From SIG440 sp045647905 (lineage in GTDB: Bacteria > Bacillota > Clostridia > Monoglobales > Monoglobaceae): DNA of 11,553 bases. Location: assembly GCA_045647905.1 (NCBI GenBank), contig JAZRMZ010000031.1, positions 1 to 11,553 on the forward strand, written 5' to 3'. Below the pieces are notes generated by a model. That model did not search any database and had not been told where the DNA came from. It saw only the letters and a program-made list of their open reading frames with translations. The translations under genes and the position numbers were made by a program. Below are positions 1-6,891 of this stretch, in pieces. How positions within the stretch are numbered: the stretch's first letter is position 1; the number at the start of each line of letters is the position of its first letter.

Positions 1-1
1 G

Positions 2-1729
2 CAGAACGAATGGGCAGGTGCTCAGGCATTCAGTTCATTTGATACCTACCTTGCACCCTTTGTAAAGGTGGACAATCTTTCATACGAACAGGTTAAGAAG
101 TGCATCGAATCCTTTATTTACGGTGTTAACACTCCCTCACGCTGGGGAACACAGGCACCTTTCTCAAACATCACTCTTGACTGGACTGTTCCTGCTGACC
201 TTGCAGAGCTTCCTGCTATTGTTGGCGGTAAGGAAATGGACTTCAAGTACAAGGATTGTAAAAAAGAAATGGATATGGTCAACCGTGCATTCATCGAAGT
301 TATGATTGAAGGCGACGCAAACGGCAGAGGCTTCCAGTATCCCATTCCCACATATTCAATCACAAGAGATTTTGACTGGTCAGAAACCGAGAACAACAAG
401 CTCCTCTTTGAAATGACTTCAAAGTACGGAACACCTTATTTCTCAAACTACATCAACAGCGATATGGAACCAAGCGACATCCGCAGTATGTGCTGCAGAC
501 TCCGTCTTGACCTCCGTGAACTGAGAAAGAAATCAGGCGGATTCTTCGGTAGTGGTGAAAGCACCGGTTCTGTGGGCGTTGTTACAATCAATATGCCCCG
601 AATTGCATACCTTGCAACCGACGAAGAAGACTTCTTCAAACGCCTCAACAAGCTTATGGATATTTCAGCACGTTCACTCAGCGTTAAGCGTGAAGTTATC
701 ACAAAACTTCTTGACGAAGGCTTGTATCCTTACACAAAGAGGTATCTTGGCACTTTTGCCAACCACTTCTCAACAATCGGTCTCATCGGTATGAACGAAG
801 TTGGTCTCAACGCAAAATGGCTTGGCGGTGATATGACATCAGAGGCAACTCAGGAATTCACCAAAAAGGTTCTCAACCATATGCGTGAAAGACTTTCGGA
901 TTATCAGGAAAAATACGGCGACCTTTACAATCTTGAAGCAACTCCTGCCGAATCCACAACATACCGTTTTGCAAAGCACGACAGAAAGAAGTATCCTGCA
1001 ATTATCACAGCAGCAAAGGAAGGCGAAACACCTTATTACACCAACAGTTCGCACCTTCCTGTTGGCTATACGTCAGATATATTTGATGCTCTTGACATTC
1101 AGGATGAGCTCCAGACACTTTACACATCGGGAACTGTTTTCCACGCATTCCTTGGCGAAAAGCTCCCCGACTGGAAGGCTGCAGCAAATCTTGTGAGAAA
1201 GATTGCCGAAAACTATCAGTTGCCTTACTACACTCTGTCTCCCACATATTCTGTATGTAAGGATCACGGTTATCTTATCGGCGAACAGGAAAAATGCCCC
1301 ATCTGCGGCGGCAGAACAGAGGTTTACAGCCGTATCACAGGATATTATCGTCCCGTTCGCAACTGGAATGACGGTAAATCTCAGGAATACAAGGACAGAA
1401 AACTTTATGATATAGAAAATTCGGTTCTCAAAAGAAGCGGCGTTTCTGCCGAAAAATCTGATGAAGCATCTTGCGGATGCGCCTGCGAAGGTGATGCAGA
1501 GATAATGCTGTTCACAACAAAAACCTGCCCCAACTGCAATGCTGCAAAGGCGGTTCTTGACAAAAACGGAATCAAATATAACATTGTTGATGCCGAAGAC
1601 GAAGCGGCTCTCACGGAGGCTTATGGCGTGAAACAGGCTCCAACCTTGATTGCGGCAAAAGGAAATGCTTTTGACAGATTTGCAGGCGTTTCGGAAATCA
1701 GAAAGTATATTGACAGCACACGTAGTTAA
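2..1729 (+). CDS. nrdD: Anaerobic (class III) ribonucleoside-triphosphate reductase with C-terminal redoxin domain, 5' partial
   Basis: Glycyl-radical enzyme that reduces ribonucleoside triphosphates to deoxynucleotides without oxygen; cytoplasmic. The frame is open from base 2, so the GTG at 68 is internal and the true start lies outside the window. Residues are counted from the first codon in view (575 present). C164-C165 in MCCRLRL is the likely fingertip loop with the thiyl-radical cysteine (inferred from spacing to the radical glycine). C419xxH422 and C432xxC435 form the zinc site. G447 in RITGYYRPV is the expected glycyl-radical residue. NrdD proteins normally end within a few tens of residues of this glycine; here 128 follow: a linker with C491-G-C-A-C495, then a ~78-residue glutaredoxin/NrdH-like domain with CPNC (509-512) and a cis-Pro motif QAPTL. 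The fold and family are clear; use of the redoxin domain as internal reductant is inferred. The activase gene nrdG is not seen. A terminator hairpin follows directly. Confidence 0.95.
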   Translation, partial: QNEWAGAQAFSSFDTYLAPFVKVDNLSYEQVKKCIESFIYGVNTPSRWGTQAPFSNITLDWTVPADLAELPAIVGGKEMDFKYKDCKKEMDMVNRAFIEVMIEGDANGRGFQYPIPTYSITRDFDWSETENNKLLFEMTSKYGTPYFSNYINSDMEPSDIRSMCCRLRLDLRELRKKSGGFFGSGESTGSVGVVTINMPRIAYLATDEEDFFKRLNKLMDISARSLSVKREVITKLLDEGLYPYTKRYLGTFANHFSTIGLIGMNEVGLNAKWLGGDMTSEATQEFTKKVLNHMRERLSDYQEKYGDLYNLEATPAESTTYRFAKHDRKKYPAIITAAKEGETPYYTNSSHLPVGYTSDIFDALDIQDELQTLYTSGTVFHAFLGEKLPDWKAAANLVRKIAENYQLPYYTLSPTYSVCKDHGYLIGEQEKCPICGGRTEVYSRITGYYRPVRNWNDGKSQEYKDRKLYDIENSVLKRSGVSAEKSDEASCGCACEGDAEIMLFTTKTCPNCNAAKAVLDKNGIKYNIVDAEDEAALTEAYGVKQAPTLIAAKGNAFDRFAGVSEIRKYIDSTRS

Positions 1730-1741
1730 AAATAGTATTAT

Positions 1742-1771
1742 ACAAAGAAACGGCAAACGCCGTTTCTTTGT
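1742..1771 (+). terminator. Terminator hairpin after nrdD
   Basis: Perfect 13-bp stem (1742-1754 with 1759-1771) and a 4-base loop AAAC, 12 bases after the nrdD stop. The A-rich left arm and T-rich right arm place the U-rich stretch inside the stem, so it should work in both directions. It suggests that nrdD and trxB are not simply one transcript. Confidence 0.8.
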
Positions 1772-1816
1772 TGCATTACAAAAATATTGATTTTTGATGG
1801 GTAAAACTAAATTACA

Positions 1817-1843
1817 GTCATTCTGAGCGCAGTCGAAGAATCT
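1817..1843 (+). repeat. Dispersed repeat GTCATTCTGAGC...GAAGAATCT, copy 1
   Basis: A 27-base sequence in the trxB leader beginning GTCATTCTGAGCG and ending CGAAGAATCT. It matches 4444-4471 at both ends, differing only in the middle. From memory, very similar sequences occur between genes in many unrelated bacterial genomes, with no agreed function. The following bases 1853-1871 loosely resemble the right arm of the second copy, so this may be a decayed full element. I find no convincing trxB promoter between 1772 and 1890. Confidence 0.6.
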
Positions 1844-1905
1844 CTTTGCAAAAGACTTTACTCACCTCTGCATTAGCAAAACACACTAACAAAGGAGACA
1901 GAAAA

Positions 1906-2808
1906 ATGTATGATGTTATTATAATCGGCGGCGGTCCTGCAGGACTCACTGCGGCACTTTATGCGCTTCGTGCCGAAAAGTCGGTTGTTGTTATTGAAAA
2001 ACTGGGTCTGGGCGGTCAGATTGCCCTTTCGGGCGAGGTGGAAAACTTTCCCGGCACAATGAAAATGAGTGGTGCGGAATTTGCTGAAAATCTTGCGGCT
2101 CAGGTGGATGCCCTTGGCGGCAAAATTGAATACGAGGAAGTTGTTGAAATTATTGACGGCAACCCAAAAACAGTTGTAACAGACCTTGACAGATACGAAG
2201 GAAAGAGCATAATCATCGCAACGGGAGTCAAAAACAGACGCCTTGGTGCCGAAGGCGAGGATGAACTCATCGGCAAAGGAATTTCCTTTTGTGCTGTGTG
2301 CGACGGCTCTTTTTACAAAAATCGGGTTGTTGCGGTTATCGGCGGCGGAAATACAGCAGTTGAGGATGCCATTTATCTTTCGGACATTGCTCAGAAGGTA
2401 TATCTTATCCACCGTCGTAATGAATTCCGTGCCGAAAGCCGTCTTGTTCGTGCTTTGAAGTCAAGAAGCAATATCGAACTTGTTCTTGAAACCACGGTTG
2501 AAAAATTTGTTGCCGAGGGCGGTCTCAAAAGCATCAAGGTTGCCAACGTCAAGACCGGTGAAAAAAGCACACTTAACGTTGACGGTGCATTTGTTGCCGT
2601 GGGTCAGATTCCTCAATGCGAAATATTCAAAGATATAATCACTCTGAACGAAGGCGGATATGTTGCAGCAGACGAGAGTTGCCGTACCAATCTTGAAGGC
2701 GTTTTTGTGGCAGGAGATTGCCGCAACAAAAATGTCCGTCAGCTCACAACAGCAGTTGGCGACGGAAGCGTGGCAGCACTTGCAGCAATTGATTATCTTG
2801 GCGGTTAA
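1906..2808 (+). CDS. trxB: Thioredoxin reductase (NADPH type)
   Basis: FAD flavoprotein that passes electrons from NADPH to thioredoxin-like proteins. The ATG at 1906 is chosen because AAAGGAG (1891-1897) lies just upstream and the FAD motif GGGPAG follows at residues 8-13; the upstream TTG at 1846 would add residues encoded by the repeat region. The protein has 300 residues, usual for bacterial TrxB. The redox pair is C129-A-V-C132, followed by DGSFY. The second dinucleotide fold is GGGNTA (146-151). HRRNEFR (169-175) carries the basic residues that select NADPH over NADH. The FAD-binding end has GDCR followed by QLTTAVGDG. The ROK regulator starts 23 bases downstream, so the two are probably co-transcribed. 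Lying after the NrdD-redoxin fusion, it is a natural candidate to reduce that redoxin domain (inference). Confidence 0.97.
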   Translation: MYDVIIIGGGPAGLTAALYALRAEKSVVVIEKLGLGGQIALSGEVENFPGTMKMSGAEFAENLAAQVDALGGKIEYEEVVEIIDGNPKTVVTDLDRYEGKSIIIATGVKNRRLGAEGEDELIGKGISFCAVCDGSFYKNRVVAVIGGGNTAVEDAIYLSDIAQKVYLIHRRNEFRAESRLVRALKSRSNIELVLETTVEKFVAEGGLKSIKVANVKTGEKSTLNVDGAFVAVGQIPQCEIFKDIITLNEGGYVAADESCRTNLEGVFVAGDCRNKNVRQLTTAVGDGSVAALAAIDYLGG

Positions 2809-2831
2809 AAACAAAAAACGAGGCATTACCA

Positions 2832-4001
2832 ATGAATAAAACAGTAGGAAATTCACAATTGATACAAAAAATGAACCGTCTGAAGGTTCTCAATTATATA
2901 AGAAGAAACCCCGGTGCAGCAAGACCGCAAATTGCGCACGAAACGGGACTTTCGGTTGCATCCCTGACCAATATAACATCATATCTTCTGGATATGGGAC
3001 TGATTACCGAAAGCGGAACCGAAATAGTTGAACGTGTCGGCAGAAAAGGAACGCTGTTGCGTTTTTGCGCCGAGAGATACGGTCTGATTTTTGTTTTTGT
3101 GAGCACCGATTCGCTCAATGTTTCATATACCGACATGGAGGGCAGAATAATAACACGGATACGTGTCAATGTGGAGGAAATGCAACCGTCAAATGTTGTT
3201 GAGCTTGTATGCGAAAAAGTCGCATCAATTGTGCGCCAATACGGACGTGAAAAAATCCTCGGAATTGGTGTTGCTGTTTCGGGAATGGTTCTTGAAAACG
3301 GCCGTTTCGTTGCATCTTCAAGCTTGAAATGGAATGAATTTGACCTGAAAGCAATTCTTGAAAAAGAAACGGGAATTCACGTTTTTGTCGAAAACCTATC
3401 AATTCTCAAAGCCGTCTGGTATTTTTGTTGCAGCAATCATATTGAAAAGAAAAATATGCTCCTTGTGGATCTTGAAGGAGGTATCGGTGCAAGCCAGTTC
3501 TATCACGGTGAAATCAACCGTGCAATGCTTGGTGAAATCGGACATACAACCGTTGAAAAGGATGGCGAACAATGCTTTTGCGGAAACCGTGGCTGTCTTG
3601 AAATGATGTGTTCCGAGCAACGGATAATCAAGCTGTACGAAGAAAAAAGCGGTGAGAACGGCGCAACACTTGAATACATTGCAAAAAAATGGACTTTGGG
3701 AGATTTGTCGGCAAAGGCGGCAATCGAAGAATGCGGAAAGTATCTGGGAATCGGTCTTGCAAATCTTGTGAACCTTTGCAAGCCGCTGACCATTGTGATA
3801 AATATTGGCGCATACAACAACATACAACCACTTATTGAATGTGCCATAAAGGAAATGAAAAACCGTGCATATCCCGTCTTATTGCAGGATATGGAAATCT
3901 GCGAAGTGAATATCAGCGAAGAAAACACCGTCAAAGGTGCGGCATTCAATCTGTGCGACAGACTCTTTGACATTGACTTCAAAGGCAATATAGTGGAATA
4001 A
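2832..4001 (+). CDS. ROK-family winged-helix transcriptional regulator
   Basis: DNA-binding regulator of the NagC/Mlc/XylR type, 389 residues, a usual length. Residues ~10-75 form a winged helix-turn-helix (RPQIAHETGLSVASLTNIT is the helix-turn-helix core). The rest is the ROK sugar-kinase-like fold, with a phosphate-loop-like LEGGIGAS (214-221), sugar-contact EIGH (235-238) and zinc motif C248xC250...C255. The kinase active-site segment, usually NDANAAA with a catalytic Asp, reads ENLSILKAV here (187-195), so sugar kinase activity is unlikely. ROK regulators usually bind a sugar or sugar phosphate; the ligand here cannot be told. GAGG at 2820-2823 lies 8 bases before the ATG. It follows trxB closely although it has no obvious sugar genes beside it; the PTS operon 3 kb downstream is a possible but unproven target. 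Confidence 0.92.
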   Translation: MNKTVGNSQLIQKMNRLKVLNYIRRNPGAARPQIAHETGLSVASLTNITSYLLDMGLITESGTEIVERVGRKGTLLRFCAERYGLIFVFVSTDSLNVSYTDMEGRIITRIRVNVEEMQPSNVVELVCEKVASIVRQYGREKILGIGVAVSGMVLENGRFVASSSLKWNEFDLKAILEKETGIHVFVENLSILKAVWYFCCSNHIEKKNMLLVDLEGGIGASQFYHGEINRAMLGEIGHTTVEKDGEQCFCGNRGCLEMMCSEQRIIKLYEEKSGENGATLEYIAKKWTLGDLSAKAAIEECGKYLGIGLANLVNLCKPLTIVINIGAYNNIQPLIECAIKEMKNRAYPVLLQDMEICEVNISEENTVKGAAFNLCDRLFDIDFKGNIVE

Positions 4002-4002
4002 A

Positions 4003-4250
4003 ACAACATAAAATGGAAGTGACCCTTGATTGAGCTTCTTTACGCTTCAATCAGGGGTCACTTCCGATTACTCTTAAAGTCTAAATTCATATGTTAGCCT
4101 CTCTTTCTTTGCTGAATCCGTTTTCATCTATATATATCAATGCGTTTATACACCGTCGTGTTTATTCCTCCCTCCGGATTCAGTTCACTTTTGCTATTCC
4201 TGCTTTAAGTCTTTTCTTACTGTCTCATTGGACTGTACCTTCCTTTCTGT
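4003..4250 (-). ncRNA. Candidate structured small RNA (~250 nt), family not recognised
   Basis: A minus-strand transcript unit is predicted from a good promoter (4257-4285) to a hairpin with a T-rich tail (4065 down to ~3998). Within it, two nested pairings bring distant segments together: CTTAAAG/CTTTAAG (4203-4209 with 4073-4079, 7 bp) encloses CTGAATCCG/CGGATTCAG (4175-4183 with 4112-4120, 9 bp). Inside these is a small hairpin ACAC-loop-GTGT (4150-4161). Only very short open frames exist on this strand (for example 17 codons from a start without a ribosome site), so a protein product is unlikely. I cannot name the family. It is not recognisably tmRNA, SRP RNA or RNase P RNA, and a covariance search would be needed for others. 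It lies downstream of the M16 gene in the same direction but has its own promoter. Confidence 0.5.
4015..4065 (-). terminator. 19-bp hairpin, probable terminator of the minus-strand RNA
   Basis: Arms 4015-4033 and 4047-4065 pair over 19 bp with one imperfect position (C-A if read on minus, G-U if read on plus) and a 13-base loop. On the minus strand it is followed by a T-rich stretch (4014-3997, ATTTTATGTTGTTTTATT) that runs into the end of the ROK gene; on the plus strand no T-run follows. It may also slow plus-strand transcription leaving the ROK gene, which has no other visible terminator. Confidence 0.6.
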
Positions 4251-4256
4251 GATTTA

Positions 4257-4285
4257 AGTGTACCACATTTCAATGCTTTTTTCAA
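4257..4285 (-). promoter_or_regulatory. Sigma-A promoter for the minus-strand RNA
   Basis: On the minus strand: -35 TTGAAA (4285-4280), 17-base spacer, -10 TACACT (4262-4257) preceded by TGG, an extended -10. Predicted start is near the A at 4250. No protein gene follows before the hairpin at 4015-4065. Confidence 0.65.
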
Positions 4286-4359
4286 TTGACAAACCAACAG
4301 AACAAAAAGTCATTTTATTGTATAAAAGGGAGAAAATGTAAAAAACACAAAACTTTTTC

Positions 4360-4389
4360 TTTACAAATAAGGGTAATTTGTGATATACT
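4360..4389 (+). promoter_or_regulatory. Orphan plus-strand sigma-A promoter
   Basis: -35 TTTACA (4360-4365), 18-base spacer, -10 TATACT (4384-4389) with an upstream TGA giving an extended -10. The predicted start near 4396 has no gene ahead of it: it reads into the inverted-repeat element at 4415-4545 and then against the 3' end of the M16 gene. Confidence 0.5.
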
Positions 4390-4414
4390 GATTTTGTTGG
4401 GCGTTTTTTTCAAT

Positions 4415-4545
4415 AAAATAATGTTGCACAAAAATCCGCAAGTGTCATTCTGAGCCATAGGCGAAGAATCTTACGAAATATCACTTTTTAAGATTCCTCA
4501 CTTTGTTCGGAAGGACAATATCCGGTTATTATGCAACATTATTTT
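4415..4545. mobile_element. 131-bp inverted-repeat element, MITE-like
   Basis: The ends are a perfect 14-bp inverted repeat, AAAATAATGTTGCA (4415-4428) and its complement (4532-4545), extendable by three more bases with a one-base gap. The arms stay imperfectly complementary inward for about 58 bases, around a 17-base centre (4473-4489). Each arm contains the dispersed GTCATTCTGAG...GAATCT sequence (4444-4471, and inverted and diverged at 4491-4517). No open frame of note and no clear target duplication were seen. The transcript would fold into one long hairpin. It may be a miniature inverted-repeat transposable element or a REP-like element. It sits just past the M16 stop and could also end transcription from either side. 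Confidence 0.55.
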
Positions 4546-4585
4546 TATTCACGCAACAGACCGATTTCAATTCTTTGCACAATTT

Positions 4586-5848
4586 TCAAAAATTCATAGC
4601 ATCCAGCAAAGCCTGTCCGTCTCCGTCAAACCTGCCAAGAACAGCAATGGTCAGCTTTTGGCTGTCAAAAACAAAGTCAATGGCTTCTGCCACGCCTTCG
4701 GGGGTGATGCCGTCAATCATGGCTATGGCATCATCAATTGTTTTCACCTTTCCGTCACGCAGAAGGGTTTTTCCGTTGGCACATTCACGTTCCGCAATCC
4801 CTTCGCTGTCCATAACAAGTGCCGCCTTGAACTGTGTTTTTGCCGTTTCAATTTCTTCCTTTGTCAGTTTATTCTTTTTGAGAAGCCTTATTTCATTGCT
4901 GACTATTTCAAGAACCTGCCTTATATTTTCAGGGCTCAGCCCTGCATAAATTCTGAGGGACCCGTTTTGGGCATATGTAGACAGCTCAGAATAAACAGAG
5001 TATGCAAGCCCGCTTTCCTCTCTCACCTTCTGAAACAGCCTTGAGCTCATATTCCCGCCAAACAAAGCATTGACCACAGCAAGATTATAATGGCGTTCAT
5101 CACGCCTTGCGTATCCGTCAAACCCAATGCACAACTGGCATTGCTCAAAATCCTTTTTGACAATCTTCACTTTTTGCCCCTGGGCAATCCGTTCAGCCTC
5201 ATTCTGAGTCGCTCCCCCTGCAGGAATACCTCCAAAATTTTTCTCCAGTATTTCAATTGCTTCATCTTCATTAAAGTTGCCTGCTATGGAAATGACAATA
5301 TTTTCCGCAACATAATTCTTACGAAAATAATCAAGAAGCATATCACGGCTGATTCCCGAAACCGACTTTTCAGAACCGGTGACAGGAAAACCAAGAGCAC
5401 TACCCGACCACATTTCGGCTTCAACAACATCATAAATCAGATTTTCGGGCTCATCCTCGCCCATGCTGATTTCTTCAAGAATAACCTTGCGTTCCAGCTC
5501 AATATTTTCAGTTTCAAATGTGGAATTGCATATCATATCCGCAAGCAATTCCAGCGCATTTTTCATATATTCTGTCAAGGTTCTTGTATAATAACAAGTA
5601 TATTCCTTTGCTGTAACCGCATTAAGCTGACCGCCAACCGAATCCATACACTCTGCAATCTCTCTGGCAGTTCGGGTGTGTGTCCCCTTAAAGAGCATAT
5701 GCTCAATAAAATGCGAAATACCATTGTTCTCGGTGGACTCATTTGCCGACCCCACACCAACCCATACACCTGCCGACACAGATTTAACATAATCGGTTGT
5801 TTCGGTAACAACACGTATTCCGTTGCTCAAACAAAAAACCTTATGCAA
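4586..5848 (-). CDS. M16 family zinc metallopeptidase (processing-peptidase-like)
   Basis: Predicted zinc protease of the M16B group (YmxG/MlpA-like), probably cytoplasmic: no signal peptide or membrane segment is seen. From the chosen start it has 420 residues, usual for the family. The inverted zinc motif HFIEH is at residues 46-50, with E49 catalytic; E126 in KVILEEI fits the third zinc ligand, 76 residues after H50. The second domain holds the typical GNMSSRLFQKVREESGLAY segment. Start choice: the GTG at 5866 sits almost on the predicted transcription start. The TTG at 5848 has AGAGGTG (5860-5854) five bases upstream and gives the usual N-terminus MHKVFCLSNGIRVV, so TTG is preferred. The gene is alone, divergent from the EamA transporter, and its substrate is unknown. 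All catalytic residues are present, so it should be active. Confidence 0.92.
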   Translation of the reverse strand: MHKVFCLSNGIRVVTETTDYVKSVSAGVWVGVGSANESTENNGISHFIEHMLFKGTHTRTAREIAECMDSVGGQLNAVTAKEYTCYYTRTLTEYMKNALELLADMICNSTFETENIELERKVILEEISMGEDEPENLIYDVVEAEMWSGSALGFPVTGSEKSVSGISRDMLLDYFRKNYVAENIVISIAGNFNEDEAIEILEKNFGGIPAGGATQNEAERIAQGQKVKIVKKDFEQCQLCIGFDGYARRDERHYNLAVVNALFGGNMSSRLFQKVREESGLAYSVYSELSTYAQNGSLRIYAGLSPENIRQVLEIVSNEIRLLKKNKLTKEEIETAKTQFKAALVMDSEGIAERECANGKTLLRDGKVKTIDDAIAMIDGITPEGVAEAIDFVFDSQKLTIAVLGRFDGDGQALLDAMNF

Positions 5849-5872
5849 AAAAACACCTCTTTTCACATCAAT

Positions 5873-5901
5873 AGAATACCCTTTTCTGCATAATTTGTCA
5901 A
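5873..5901 (-). promoter_or_regulatory. Sigma-A promoter of the M16 peptidase gene
   Basis: On the minus strand: -35 TTGACA (5901-5896), 17-base spacer, -10 TATTCT (5878-5873). The predicted start at about 5866-5868 gives a leader of only ~18-20 bases and supports the TTG start at 5848. Confidence 0.75.
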
Positions 5902-5927
5902 TATTAATATTTTATTCCCTTTTCTTC

Positions 5928-5956
5928 TTGAAAAAAATATTTTTTTATGATATACT
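5928..5956 (+). promoter_or_regulatory. Sigma-A promoter of the EamA transporter gene
   Basis: -35 TTGAAA (5928-5933), 17-base spacer, -10 TATACT (5951-5956) with upstream TGA (extended -10). It lies back to back with the M16 promoter, with only 26 bases between the two -35 boxes, so a regulator bound between them could affect both genes. AAAGGAG follows at 5981-5987. Confidence 0.75.
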
Positions 5957-5993
5957 GCTGATGTTTTTAATTCAATAATAAAAGGAGCAGACT

Positions 5994-6866
5994 ATGAAAA
6001 AATTTGCAGATATTTTTGTCCTCGGAGCAGGTGTTCTGTGGGGCATTGCAGGCCTTTTTGTTTCATACATAGGCAAGTTGGGGTTCAGTCCCATTCAGAT
6101 TTCCGCAATGCGCTGGATAACATCAGCAATCCTCATGACACTGGGCATACTTGTGATAAATCCAAAAAAACTGCGCATAATGCTGTGTGATATATGGTGG
6201 TTTATGTGCACCGGTATACTTTGTATTCTTCTCAGCTCAACATTGTACTTTATATCAATTGAAGAAACCTCTGCCGCCGTGGGCAACATACTGATGTACA
6301 CCTCACCCATATGGATACTGATTTTTTCAATTATATTCTTCAAAGAAAAGCTGACTGTTCCCAAATTACTCAGCCTCATTCTTGCAATCGGCGGGTGCGC
6401 CTTTGCAACAGGCATAATCGGCGGAGCAGAGTTAAAATTCAGCACCTACGGTATCATCGCCGGTGTTCTTTCGGGTCTGTTTTACGGGCTGTACAGCATA
6501 TTCGGGAAAGCAATCCTCAAAAAATACGATTCCGTAACCGTAACCCTTTACACCGCAATATTTGCAGGCGTTGGCGCACTTTTTATAATCGACATCCCTG
6601 AAACGGCAGCTCAAATTGTAGGTCTGAATGCATACCTGCCCGTCATACTGCTGGCGCTGTGCGTAACCATCGCCCCGTACACCCTGTACACCGTGGGGCT
6701 GAAACACTGCAAAGCAACAAGAGCTTCAATCATGGCGTGCATTGAACCAATGACCGCATCCTTTATGGGAACAATCGTCCTTGGTCAGCCATTCACACTT
6801 TTCCAGTTTATCGGAATTCTTATGATTCTCGGTGCAGGCTTCATTCTTCAGTTAAAAACTGAGTAA
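5994..6866 (+). CDS. EamA/DMT superfamily transporter
   Basis: Integral inner-membrane protein of 290 residues with about ten hydrophobic segments in two similar halves (residues ~7-135 and ~150-285), the usual drug/metabolite transporter (EamA) build. Family hallmarks include GAGVLWGIAGLFVSYIGK near the start with RW in the following segment (AMRWITSAIL), the mid-protein EKLTVPKLLSLILAIGGCA stretch, and near the end ACIEPMTASFMGTIVLGQ, the conserved EP-containing segment. Such proteins export or import small metabolites (amino acids, nucleotides, drugs). The substrate cannot be read from the sequence and no neighbour points to it. It has its own promoter and ribosome site 6 bases before the ATG, and a strong terminator separates it from the PTS operon, so it is probably a single-gene transcript. 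Confidence 0.93.
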   Translation: MKKFADIFVLGAGVLWGIAGLFVSYIGKLGFSPIQISAMRWITSAILMTLGILVINPKKLRIMLCDIWWFMCTGILCILLSSTLYFISIEETSAAVGNILMYTSPIWILIFSIIFFKEKLTVPKLLSLILAIGGCAFATGIIGGAELKFSTYGIIAGVLSGLFYGLYSIFGKAILKKYDSVTVTLYTAIFAGVGALFIIDIPETAAQIVGLNAYLPVILLALCVTIAPYTLYTVGLKHCKATRASIMACIEPMTASFMGTIVLGQPFTLFQFIGILMILGAGFILQLKTE

Positions 6867-6891
6867 AATATTTAAAAAAATAAAATTTTTC

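Noticed and set aside
68..70. GTG at 68 as the nrdD start
   Set aside because: The frame stays open to base 2 and encodes the conserved-looking QNEWAGAQAFSSFDTYLAPF just upstream, so the gene is cut by the window edge.
1846..1905. In-frame extension of trxB from a TTG at 1846
   Set aside because: It runs out of the repeat region, lacks a ribosome site, and would precede the FAD motif with 20 unrelated residues; ATG 1906 has AAAGGAG and the normal TrxB N-terminus.
4083..4133. Tiny minus-strand open frame (17 codons) inside the RNA candidate
   Set aside because: No ribosome binding site and too short to judge; more likely chance within a structured RNA.
4286..4326. TTGACA at 4286 with TATAAA at 4321 as a plus-strand promoter
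   Set aside because: The spacer is 29 bases, far too long; no better -10 lies at 16-18 bases.
4503..4949. 148-codon plus-strand open frame overlapping the M16 gene
   Set aside because: Serine-rich, low-complexity translation typical of an antisense shadow of a real gene; it has no family resemblance.
5090..5893. 267-codon plus-strand open frame across the M16 gene
   Set aside because: It is wholly antisense to a peptidase with intact motifs and its translation resembles no family.
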